Source: Monarcha castaneiventris obscurior
Taxonomy: Eukaryota > Chordata > Aves > Passeriformes > Monarchidae
Direction of reading: 5' to 3'
DNA: 64,000 bases
Assembly: GCA_026261815.1 (NCBI GenBank)
Contig: JAMPIT010000059.1
Coordinates: 17,594,001 to 17,658,000 of the forward strand
A model generated the notes under the pieces. That model did no database searches. It was not told the origin of the DNA and worked only from the letters and a program-made list of their open reading frames with translations. A program made the translations under genes and the position numbers. Positions 12,801 through 23,800 of the stretch are shown in pieces; position 1 is the first letter of the stretch, and every line of letters starts with the position of its first letter.

Positions 12801-13034
12801 AGCTTCAACACCTGGCATATAAAATTAAGAAAACAATTTTTAAAAAGGGGGAGAAACCCATATTTTATTAGTAATTTCTTTGTGTTGCCACAGTTACAAT
12901 ACCATCAGCTGCCTGATACTGCTATAATATTTACACAGAGATTATATTGTGCACCTGCTTTAACCATGCAAAACTACAATGTAAATGTAAAACTACAATG
13001 CAAAACAACACAGAGACATTCTAACATTCTTTTT
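9836..13034. other. Unique AT-rich sequence
   Basis: About 3.2 kb without recognised repeats or exons. A region at about 11630-11960 is somewhat richer in G and C, but I cannot match it to any family. Short poly(T) runs occur at 10747-10757 and 12131-12142. Confidence 0.5.
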
Positions 13035-14550
13035 CACAGGATCATAAATGGCTTGGGTTGGAAGAGACCTTAAAGATCATGTAGTTCCAAACCCCCAGCC
13101 ATGGCCAGGCATGCCACTCACTAAATCAGGTTGCTCAGGGCCCCATCCAATCTGGTCTTGAATTCTCCCAGGTATGGAGCATTCACAACTTCTCTGGACA
13201 ACCTGTTCTGGTGCCTCACTACCCTCTAAGTGAAGAATTTCTTCCTGAGATCTAATCTAAATCTGTCTTCTTAGTTTAAAGCCATTCCCCCTTGTCCCAC
13301 CGGTGTCTGCCCCTGTAAAATGTTCCCCTCCTTCTTTTTATAAGCCCCCTTTAAGTACTGAAAGGCCACAATGAGCTCTCACTGGAGCCTTCTCTTCTCC
13401 AGGCTGAACAACCCCAAATGTCTCAGACTGTCTCTGTGGGAGAGGTGCTCCAGACCTCTGATCATCTTCGTAGGCCTCCTTTGGATCTGTTCTAAAAGGC
13501 TTGCATCTTTCTGGTGCTGAGCACCCCAAGGCTGGATGGAGCACTACAGGTAGGGTTTCACATGGGAAGAGTAGAGGGGCAGAATCACCTCCCTTGACCT
13601 GCTGGCCACTCCTCTTTTGATGCAGCCCAGGATGCAGTTGGCTTTTTGGGCTGCAAATGCACATTGTTTGCTTATATCCAGTTTTTCATCCACGAGAACC
13701 CCCAAGTTCTTATCTGCAAGGCCACTCTCAATGACTTCTTCTCCCAGTCTGTACTCATGTTTGGCATTGCCCTGACCCAGGCACAGCACCTTGCACCTGG
13801 ACTTCTTGAATCTTATGAGCGTCTTGTGGCCCTGCTTCTCAAGTCTGTCCAGGTCCTTCTGGATCACATCCCTTCCTTCTGGTATGTCAGCCACACCACT
13901 CAGCTTGGTGTCATCTGCAAACTCGCTGAGGGTGTACTTGATCTCACTGTCTGTGTCACTGATAAAGACATGAAAGAGCAGTGGCCCCAGCACAGGTGCC
14001 CTGAGGGACTCCATTCATCACCAGTCTCCACCTGAACATGGAACTATTGACCACAACTCTCTGGCTCTCCATCCAATTCCTTATCCTTTAATTAGTCCAC
14101 CCTAAAAATCCATGTCTCTCCAATCTGAATATAAGGATGTTGTTTGGGACTGTGTCAGAAGTCTAGGCATATGACATGAGTTGGTCTTCATTTAACCATT
14201 GCGATGACTACACCACAGCAGGGCATCAGAATGGTCAGGCATGACTGGCCCTTAGTGAAGCCGTGCTGGATGTCTTGGATCATCTCCTTACCTTGCATAC
14301 ATCTTAACACTTCCATGATTATCTGTTCCATGATTTTCCTAGACAGAGAGGTGAAGCTCCCCAGTCTATAGTTCTCTGGGTCTTTTCTCTCCTCTGTAAA
14401 ATAGGAGTGATATTTCCCTTCTTCTAATCACCAGGGACTTTGCCTGACTGAAATGACTTTTCAAAGAGCATGGAAAGAGGCATGGCAACAGCATCAGCAA
14501 GTTCTGTCAGGGCCCTGGGATGCATGACATAAGCCCCACAGACATTTTGT
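13035..14550 (-). mobile_element. CR1 LINE, 5'-truncated copy with much of the reverse transcriptase
   Basis: The longest CR1 copy in the window, minus sense. The left edge is the CR1 3' end (catgatctttaaggtctctt on the minus strand). The minus frame 14014-13544 carries the RT catalytic box as FADDTKL, then DLDRLEK, GVLVDEKLDIS and ILGCIKRGVASRSREVILPL, which is the order in CR1 polymerase. RT sequence continues upstream to about 14550 with stops and frameshifts (blocks for the VPG-x-VMEQ, GFTKG and FDTV regions are seen only as nucleotide similarity). Downstream, in another frame, come the RGLEHLS-like and SLEKRRLQ-like segments. The endonuclease domain and ORF1 are absent. The copy is inactive. 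Confidence 0.95.
13544..14014 (-). pseudogene. CR1 reverse-transcriptase fragment (broken polymerase frame)
   Basis: A 156-residue open piece of the CR1 polymerase within the element above. It covers the RT palm from the GPLLF stretch through the metal-binding FADDT motif (both aspartates kept) into the thumb region. The apparent start methionine is internal to the ancestral protein and is not a real start. The frame continues only by shifting to another frame left of about 13544. It cannot supply an enzyme: the N-terminal endonuclease is missing and the upstream RT is frame-broken. Confidence 0.85.
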
Positions 14551-17156
14551 TGGCTAGGCTAGAAATTTAGGTCAAAATCACAAATCTGTAACATTAGCAG
14601 ATCATTTTTAAGCTGAAACAGTTCCTATTGCTGTATCTCAACCAGAAAAAAAAAAGAAAAAAAATAGCTCCCCAGATCCCACCGAGTTAATTTTAAGATC
14701 CAGTTCAATGACTCATAAAAAGGTCAGTATAATGTTGTTGCCTGTAATAGCACAATACTGAATTTGATGACCCTGGTGGGCTTTTGCAGTCCTGTGATCT
14801 GACAGAATGAAAAGAGCTGATAAGGAATCAAAAATGTATACATCAGGGAGACCTGGCTTCTAAATGTTATATGTTTTTCAGACAAAGAATTATAAGTGTA
14901 TACTTAATGGAAATGACTGAAAATCCTCTTTGTGGTTTTTTCCATAAATGTCAAAGAAAGAAAGAGAGATTTGTTTATATAAGTTTTAATGTTGTTTCAG
15001 GCTCAAAATTCAGAGGAAAAGAGAGAAAGAGCAGTGGGAGTGGAGAGAGGGAAAGAGAAAGAAAATAATAATGAATTTCAAAAATGAACTCCTTTGATTA
15101 CAGAAGTTCAATGATTTCTAAAAAAATCTTTTTGATTATTTTTTAACTAAGTCTGCACTACAGAAAAAAAATGTAAGGCATAAATCTCACTTCCATGACA
15201 GAATCCTTGTTCAACTGAGAGAAGAAATCTTTGCTTTAAAATAAAATAATAGTCCCCTTGGAGACATAGCTGAAATTTTACACATCTTATATTCATACTA
15301 TGGGCATGCCAACTACTTATTCTAAGACGGTCTAATGCCTGATATTTTAATATCTTGAACTTTTTGGTTAATCTACACATTGCAAACTGATTAAAAAACT
15401 AACAAATGAGAATAACATGCATAGAGAGCATAGAGAGCATTCAGCTTGGCCACATAAAAATGGCCTTAAGGGGAATAATTCCAGCTATTCCAAAACTTCT
15501 AAATATCTAATATCTTATTGATATATTTGGGTAGTCACCCTCAGGCCTTCATCTTGGACATTTATACTTCATGAAAACTATGACCAACAAAAACTTCTAG
15601 CATTTTGCAGCCAGTTCATATTCAATGGCCCATGCAATTAATTACTGGAATCAAGCAAGCTGACTTACAGAAGGAAGTAAATCTGCATTTGGACACATAA
15701 TCAATCATTTTCATGTTCAGTTATTGGAACAGCAATTGCAACTGCTATAATTACAATGGGAACATAGCATGTATGCATCCTGAGTTTTGGATCTCAGGAT
15801 TTCAGAAAATTTAGCAGAAGCTACCCATTAAATCAGAGAATATTTGCTTATCCTTTTCCCTCACTCTCAGCACACAGTCCTGTAACATAAATTTTATGCT
15901 TCTAACTGCATAAAGATGTAGTTAGGGAGAATTAAATATATAAAAATACTGTCCGATAGCATTAGAAATACTGTCTTTATTATGTGTTTTAAATAGATCC
16001 TTGTGATACAGACATGTATGTGCACTACTGTCCCTCTTCAGCCACAGCTTCAGCCTCTTCTTCCACTATGTCAGAACAGCCTTCATTAAAAGTAGGCCTG
16101 AACTGAATATTATTATATATGGGCCATATAAGCCTTTAGCTTCTACTGCATGAATTTTGTCTTATGGTAAGCTTTGCCAAGGTCTTCTGAAATTCATCCA
16201 ATTTTTCCTAGAGAGCAGAAGGGGTAACTGTTCAGGGAAACATTACTATCACCAAGGCTTACATTTGTCTGAAATTGTATGATAAAGAAGAGAATGGGCA
16301 GGAACAACATATTTTTTCATTCTGTCTAAGGCTGTGATATTTTATGGTCGCACATAAATTCAAAGAATGCACAAAAACACCATCCAGACTAAAGAAAATA
16401 GGAGATACCAGAACAATATTGAAAGAGAGTATTTCAACACTTAGTCTCACATTTAGAACATTATGAGAAGTACAGATCAGAATTAAGTATTTCATTTTGT
16501 TTCTCAGATTTTTTACAATGCAAAAAAAATTCAGTAGAAATGGGACTGATGTGAATTTCTTTATTTGTGATGCTACTACACTTTGCTTCCTGTTTTTGTT
16601 TTTTTTTTTTATCGGGAACCTGAAATCTTAACATATAAAATATTACATTGAGTAAGTGGAAGAAAATGGAAAGGACCAGCAATAACAGGAGAGACTTGCA
16701 GACAAGACGAAAATACGTTGTGTATAGGGAGAAATATGACAAAATGCCAGCATCTCTCTGTGGTCACAAGCAGAAAGTATCAGAAAGAGAGTGAGCCATT
16801 AGCTGGAAAGGGAAAAACTGAAAGAGGCCTAAAGTATAAATATCCTGGGAGAAATATTATCAAAATTTTGAATCTTCTTTCAAGATACATTTGTTCTCGA
16901 ATTCAGTCATTTTGGAAAGAAACTGATCTCATACACAAATTTGGACTTCAAATCCAAAATTATTCATTAACCAACTAAAAAGCCTTAACAAAAAAATAAG
17001 ATTTTTAAACTAAATTAAGAAGTCACCATATTTATGTTTCTCAGCAAGACGTTCTAGACAAAGACCCAAGACTGTATTTCAGATCTCTCTTCATGGTAGC
17101 TCTCCTACATCACTGAGGTTGTTTGAAAAGTGAATGCTGGACCCATAGAATCTAAA
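14551..17156. other. Unique AT-rich sequence with a purine-rich run
   Basis: No gene or repeat family recognised. A purine-rich stretch at about 14952-15070 (gaaa/gaga units) is low complexity, and there is a short A-rich run at 14647-14666. Frames here are short and unconvincing. Confidence 0.5.
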
Positions 17157-17220
17157 CCAACTAGATTATGTATCACTGATCATCCACCCACTGGTGATCA
17201 GTGACACAGAATCTAGTTGG
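17157..17220. repeat. 26-bp inverted repeat (foldback) at the CR1 5' edge
   Basis: The left arm at 17157-17182 and the right arm at 17195-17220 are reverse complements at 24 of 26 positions, separated by a 12-base loop. The right arm is CR1 coding sequence (it reads ISDTESSW just before the RP of the RT), while the left arm lies outside the CR1 coding order. The left arm is therefore an inverted copy of the first bases of this CR1 fragment. Confidence 0.9.
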
Positions 17221-17548
17221 AGGCCAGAAGCTAGCAGTGTACCCCTGGGCTATATACTGGGTCTAGTCCTGCTTATCATCTTCTTTAGTGACCTGGATGA
17301 TGGCACAGAGCGTAGCGTCAGCCAGTTTGCAGACAGCACAAAACTGGGGGGAGTGGCTGATATGCCCTGATTCTGCCATCCAGGGGGACCACAGCAAGCT
17401 GGAGAAATGGTCCGACAGGAAGCTCATGAAGTTCAACAAGAGGAAGTCCAAGTTTTTGCACCTGAGGAGGAACAAGCCCATGCACCAGTATATGCCAGGG
17501 GGAGAACACATGGAAAACAGCTTGGCAGAACAGGGCTCATTCAATATA
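17183..17548 (+). mobile_element. CR1 LINE internal RT fragment lacking its 3' end
   Basis: Plus-sense CR1 polymerase sequence. One frame reads SDTESSWRP, then GLVLLIIFFSDLDDGTE, then SQFADSTKLGGVADMP and a stop. Another frame continues as KLEKWSDRKLMKFNKR, KFLHLRRNKP and HQYMPGG. The catalytic FADDT has become FADST, so the second metal-binding aspartate is lost. The element stops near 17548 after the HMENSLAEQG region and does not run into a CR1 3' untranslated region, which is unusual because CR1 copies normally keep their 3' end. A deletion or a later rearrangement is likely. Confidence 0.88.
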
Positions 17549-18409
17549 AAACAAGATTCATTTCAGTAGAGCTTAGTGATATGCTCTGTAAGAAGACTGA
17601 GGAACAAAAGATTTAAAATTAAACATCAGGATCTAGTACTTTCATTTCAGACCCTTACACTGGACAGCATTTAAATGGTGTTTTAGAAATAAAGAGCACA
17701 GAAATAGAAAGAAAGTGTGTCTTGATTCCCATGTAATATAGCATGTAGATAAAAGAGCAGCCCCATATGGATTGACATCAGCAAGTCTAAATAGCAATAA
17801 AAACACTGTCAATGGCTGTTTGTTATAAATAGAAAGTTATAATACATATGGATTGACATCAGCAAGTCTAAATAGCAATAAAAACACTGTCAATGGCTGT
17901 TTGTTATAAATAGAAAGTTATAATAATCCTGATTTGTGACAGTGAAGTTGGGTAGTCTCTTTTTATGTAAAGACATCTCATACAGTAATGAGTAAAGAGG
18001 CTTGTGATTAGCTATGAATGAGAAAAGATAAACTGTATCAAAGCAATTATATTATGACAGAAATCTTTTACTTACTCTGTGTTTTTTGGCTTAAGACCAC
18101 CCAACCAAACAGCTCAGTTTATAAAACAGCACTTTCAACAAGAGTTATATAGTGAAATACTACTGAAAACAAGACACCTGTTCTGCATTGCTTTAAAGTA
18201 AGTTTTTAAAGTAAGGTGACAGCATACCTAGGCCTTGAGCAAATCTTGAATTGGCCACTTTCTAATACTTTTAAAACTGTTTAAAATAATGTCTGTCAAT
18301 AATTGCAAATATTTCTTTTAAACTTATATAAATACTACAAAAAATTGTACAGGGTGCTTTGGGAGCACTGTAATTCTCATCTCTGCACTGTAAAAAATGA
18401 CATCATTCG
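17549..18409. other. Sequence between two CR1 pieces, holding an 81-bp tandem duplication
   Basis: AT-rich, otherwise unassigned. It separates two plus-strand CR1 fragments that would be only about 200 bp apart in an intact element, so it may contain inserted sequence, or the two fragments may be unrelated insertions. Confidence 0.4.
17764..17925. repeat. Perfect 81-bp tandem duplication
   Basis: Copy 1 is 17764-17844 and copy 2 is 17845-17925. By eye the two are identical at every position and directly adjacent. The unit is not a microsatellite; it is ordinary AT-rich sequence beginning catatggattgac and ending aaagttataata. Identity this high implies a recent event in the lineage, or an assembly artefact. 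Confidence 0.97.
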
Positions 18410-18745
18410 GGTAGAGGCAAAAGAAGTGAAAGTGCTGAAAGGCTTAGGAAACATGACCTATGAAGAGAGGTTGAGGGTAAGGAATTTATACAGTCTAGAG
18501 AGGAGATGAGTAAGAGGTGATTAAAATACAAGTGCCTTCCAGGAATCATCAAAAAAGAAAAAAAAAAAAACAGTTTTAGCTTAATTTGTCCTTGTCAGTA
18601 AAAGAATTAATAAAGGTCTGAAATTAAGAAAATGGAAACCAAAAGGTAAAAAAGCACTGTATAACAGTTAGATCAATTAGACAGTGGAATAACCTGCCAA
18701 CACAGCTATTATCACCAAAAGAAGAAATCTATTAAAAAAAAAAAA
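18410..18745 (+). mobile_element. Old CR1/L3-like LINE relic, distal polymerase end
   Basis: A degraded plus-strand fragment. Seen: KVLKGLGNMTYEERLR and NLYSLERR in the frame ending at 18509, which corresponds to the CR1-clade block preceding the terminal RT-distal region. It is followed by 'ggtctgaaattaagaaaatg', 'agacagtggaataacctgcc' and 'gaaatctattaaaa', which match the order of the C-terminal part of the protein in old CR1/L3-type elements. Several short indels and an inserted A-run (about 18552-18571) break the frame. It looks older than the other CR1 copies. It could be the missing distal half of the 17183-17548 fragment. Confidence 0.65.
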
Positions 18746-20670
18746 AAAGTAGGTACAATTGAAAGTACAGATGACCAAATCAGTAATTTCTAATATCTGG
18801 GAGTTATTTATTATTTAAGGAAATACAAGATGATAAAACACCAGCAGTAGAAATAGCAATGCACACATGTAGAGTTGCCCTTAAAAAGAAATATATTCAT
18901 ATGCAATTTATATGTTTTTTGAGGAACATGGTTGCCATAAATTTCTCCAATATCAATACCCTCAGAGTTTGGTACACTCTGTAGGACTACTTTTTTATTT
19001 TAATTCTAAATAAAGATCTCAAAAATACATTTGTAGTGATTAGTTAGTAACACAGGCAGATTAATAACTTGTTTCAGCTGATGTTGTTTCAAAGTGCCAT
19101 TGCATCAAATATTCTTGAAAGTTTTAAAAGGTTTAATGTTGAACAAAATTATCTATTAGCTCTACGTTCAAGCCTGTATTTTCAGCTCAGTGTAAAATTC
19201 CAATACTTAAAAATACTAATTTAACAAAGTTTGCACATTAATATTCTGAGAAAAATGTCTTCCTAAAGCACAAGGACTTTGCCATTAATTTTACCTTCCT
19301 ATTTTAATTATTTTATTTTATTTTATTTTATTTATTTCTCATTCTTTTTTCAACTTTTCTTGGACTGGCAAATCAAGAAATCTCACTCTATTTTCAGAAA
19401 ATCCTTGCAAGGCTGAGGGGTTATAGGCAACTTGTTTCAAAGTAACAGACAGTGTGGAGTCTGTTAAAGGGAGATCTATGCTCCATCAATGCACAGTTTC
19501 CATGCAAATCACAAAGAATTCATGGCATGCTCCTTCACTATTCTGTGCCTCAAATTAGTTAGTGATTAAGAAAACCAGTGTTACCAGAAGCAGCAGCACC
19601 GCAACCAAAATACCCACATTCCCTCATTTATTTAAATTTCACACAAAATGCAGAATAATACATGCAAAAAGGCCCCTTTGACACAACAAATCACAATTCA
19701 ACATTACGCTTTCCCTGTCTGCACAGAACAAAACTTGGTATTTTTAAAAAGCCTATTATAAGTGTGTTTTTTTTTGTTTTTTTTTTTTTTGCTTTAAACT
19801 TTCAGCATTTTATAGATCAGTTTTAAGCATTTTTGTGCAGTCCTGAGAGGTTCAACATTTTTTGGAAGAAATATGGAAGTTAAGGAATTTCTGTACAACA
19901 AATGAATACAAAACTATGGGCAATTTTCAGCTGACATTTTCCTATGAAATTGCTAATCTCACCTCTTCAACGCTAGGTGTGATGTCTGATAATCTCATTC
20001 CTTTGAGATTGCCTGAGAACCTTATTTTAATTTTTAAGAAAATATATTTTAAACAGAAGATATTAAGAAAAATACCCTAACTAAATACAATAATTAAGCA
20101 ACAGGCATGATACATGAAATATAATCTAGCCCTTGGAGTTAATCAATAAATTAATTTCCTTTAAGTAATAGCACAAGAGAACCAGTATTTTACTTATGTG
20201 TTTTCATACAAATTTTGTTGCAGTTGAGATATTTCACAGAACATTTTTGAGAATTTTCCCCTTCTCCCAACCCATGAAGAAAAAAAATGCTAGTTGCATA
20301 ATAAATCTAGATCCAATTATGTTCTCATCTACATTTTTGTGAAACAAATTGAAATTCATAGTGATGCCTTAGGTTTTTACTTCTATATTTTTCAAATTCT
20401 GTACTGCTTAAGGCATCAATAGAGGTATACTTAAAAAACACCACACCCTCATCATTTTAGATACACAGAATATCTTCATGTTGGGAGCTCACAGAGAATG
20501 TACAATAGCTTTTCCTCACACAGTATATCCAGCTATTTTATACTGGTGAGTATTCTAGACAGCTCAGTTTTTGAAAGTGAATGTGTTAGGAAAGGGATGC
20601 TTTATAAAGGTGCCTGCAGTATTTTTCTAAAATTGTCTCTTACAATCCAAAGCAAATACAGGTAAGCAAG
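18746..20670. other. Unique AT-rich sequence
   Basis: No gene or repeat family recognised. A short (TTTTA)n run lies at 19311-19337 and T-rich runs at 19765-19790. Confidence 0.5.
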
Positions 20671-20870
20671 TAAACCAAACCAAAAAAACAAGAAAACCAA
20701 AACCAACCAAACAAAAAAAATATCAAACCCCAAAACCCAAAAAAACAAAACCAAAGCAAAGAAACCAAACAAAAAAAACAAACAAAAACCCCAAACAAAC
20801 AAAAAAAACCCTACACCAAAAAGACCTCCAAAATCCAAACAAACAATAGCCACCAACAAAACCAAACCAA
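20671..20870. repeat. A/C-rich low-complexity tract
   Basis: About 200 bases in which the plus strand is nearly all A and C, as irregular aaacc, aacaaa and caaaa units. It has the same character as the tract at 7661-7808. The minus-strand open frame across it is a phenylalanine/glycine/leucine-rich composition artefact. Confidence 0.85.
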
Positions 20871-23800
20871 ATCTCTCACAGAGGCAGACTATGGTAAATT
20901 GAGCCAGGAAAAGCGGTTAAAGAATTTATCTCAACAATTCTAGAAGAAAGCATGGTGTAACAATAATTAAGGATATGAATGGAAGACTTACCTTTAGACT
21001 GAATCTCAAAATTTCCAGTTCTAGCAATACCTGTCTTGATTTTAGTGCTATTGTTGGGGATTTAATCTCGTGTCAGAGACCAAAACTTAGCCCACATAAA
21101 ATTTCACATTTGGGAAAATTCAAACTTCTTAGAGAAATTATCATTTTGTGGGGCAGAGCTGACAAGTTGGATTGACTTTTTCTTGAATGTGCTAGGAAAC
21201 AATCTAGCTGCTCTAGAATTAACATGGCAATTCAGTCTATATGAGAACGTCTTTAACTTTGCTCCAAGATTTCATGTACTTTGGAATCCCAGCTTCTGCA
21301 TAATTTTCTTAATATGATTTACTGTTGCATTGAGTAATAATATTGATTCACATTAAAAAAAAAAAAAAAAAAAAATCTGTATTCCAGAGTGCATTTTGCA
21401 TCTGAGAATTTGTCCACAGTGCTCAGATGTTTGGATCAATTGGTTTAATGATAGAGTTCTTATTGCATTTATACAGTGGCAGAATTTAATCCTCTTTTTA
21501 ATTCACTGCCTTAACGGCTTTTATAAACAGAAAGTTCAAGAAGGAAAAGGATTTCCTGAAAAAGTAATTTATATTGCTATTTCATATTAGTTTTAATAGA
21601 TTCAGTTCTTATAAGAAAAATGAGGTAGCAAGAGATGAAGTAACATACTTTAACGAAGCTCCAAACTAGATCATATTGACTTATTTACTTGTAAGTGTGT
21701 GGCTTTTTTCCCCTTTACTTTCATTGCTTAAGCGAGAGCATGATGGTCTATTTTGCCTTGCAGATTTGAGAAAGCATCCATTTCTTTAAAATGCAATTTC
21801 TGCCACTACATTATTGCTGTCATTTCTGGTTCATGCACTGATTGCTTTATCTCACCAAGAGCTGATAAAAGGCACCATAGACACCTATTTCTGGGGGGAA
21901 AAAAAAGGTACTTTCATTGTTGCTGTGGAGAAGGGAGTACAAAATATGTTTGAATATGTCACTCAAAACGTGTACACGCCTGTGTATTTTAGTCATCTGC
22001 TCCTGCATTTCTTAGTATTTTATCCTACATTACTTCTAGGAGTTAAATGAAATTAACTTTCTAGTAGGAATACAATTTTAAATTAAATAAATACTGACCA
22101 GATTCCTTAGGAAGCAACAATAATATTTCTGGTTTGGTATATCACTAGCTGCCTCCAACTTGTCAGTGGAAGAACACCTGGAGTGCTTATTGGCCAGTGC
22201 TGATAATGAACTTATTAAAAGACTCATGGATAAGAACAAAATAGCTGGTTTCCTTTAATGTAGATATTGATACAGACAGAGTGAAATTATGATGAGGTAA
22301 GGAAATATGTAGCAAGATGTGTGGTTGTGCTAATTGACTTTCCTTGATAAGGGGTTGTTTTTGTCTCTCTCTCGCACACACACAGAGCCCAGAGAATCAA
22401 TCTATTTGCTGGAGAGTCCTTTACCTAGAGATGTGGTGTTTGCAGGTCTTTTATTTTAGGGAAAGAGGTTATATAGCATTAATCTGCTAAACAGGCTCTT
22501 CATAGCAATAAAAATACATTAAAACACAATAATTAAAGTTGAGGTTTTCCTTCATGAAAAGACATTGAAGCAAGCTAATATAAAATAACAATGCTAAAGG
22601 ATAATCCCTGCTATGTTTGCATACTTCTTTTGTCTATACTGCCACATATTTATGAGTAGCATCATGAAATAGAAGACAGAAGGAGGGAAATGACAATTAT
22701 TCTTAAGTTTCTTGCAAATTATAAGCCTCCAGGAACTACATGAAGCTATTGAAGCTGTTCACACAAACTAACAGAGACTTTTTCTACCCAACAGCTTTCT
22801 TACCTGACTAATTGTAATTTCTGAATTGTGGAAGGCAAAGAGGTCAAAATCTGTCTTTGCTCACAGAAAGCTAATTTCAGTGAACCCCATTAAATGAACG
22901 GAGATGTTTCATATCCAGTGGAATAAATAAGGGGACAATTTGTCCTTTTGCATTTTGTGTTCCCCTGTAGAAATCAAGTGAAAAATTAAATTACCTGGGA
23001 AGCATTATTTGTGTAGAATTCTTTGGCATAAATGTGATGAGTATTATTTGAAGTAAGAGGAAGCATTTGATTGTACCTGTTCTAAACACTAGTATTTAAT
23101 AATTTAATTTTATTGATCTCATGTTCTTAACAGTCTTTGCAAATACAACTGTTGTCAAAGGAATCAAGTCTATTAGACCCCTGCCTCCAACAGCAGTGCA
23201 TTAGAGGACTAGAATGTTTATAAATTCTATTTACCCTGTACATGGAGTGCTCACAGAACAGTATCAAATCACCTGTTTTCAGAATTTGAATTTATGTCTA
23301 GTAAATGTAAGTAATTTTGAAACATTTTTAATAATTAAGACAATAACTCCCAGAAATCTAAACACCAGTAGGGAAATTGTAAATCTCTGAAGCTCAGAAG
23401 ACAGTGTATACCCACTTCTGCCCCCCAGCCCCAAAACAAGAATGGATATAAGTCGAACATAAAAATCACAAAGAAAGAATACTAAAGATGCATCAGGACT
23501 CTGTCACTACTGTAATTACATGGGTGAAGTCTCTGCATTATTTCACAAATAGAGGCAAAAAACTGCACTAAGTTTTTTCCTTCTAACAATGTTTTATATT
23601 CTGAAAATACAAATTAGGTATTTCAAAATTATTAGTTACATTTAATAAGTGGCTACAGTGCACATGCAGGCTGTCAGTTACTATTTCTTTGTACACATAC
23701 CCTTGTTACATATAGGTATAGCGGTAGTCTTCATTTATCAAAGTCATTGAAAATATGGATAATGTAACCCTGAAATGAGGTATAATTGTGAATTTTTCCC

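Noticed and set aside
17288..17616. Overlapping frames at 17288-17569 and 17407-17616 as a host gene
   Set aside because: The sequence is a CR1 reverse-transcriptase fragment with a mutated catalytic motif and stops.
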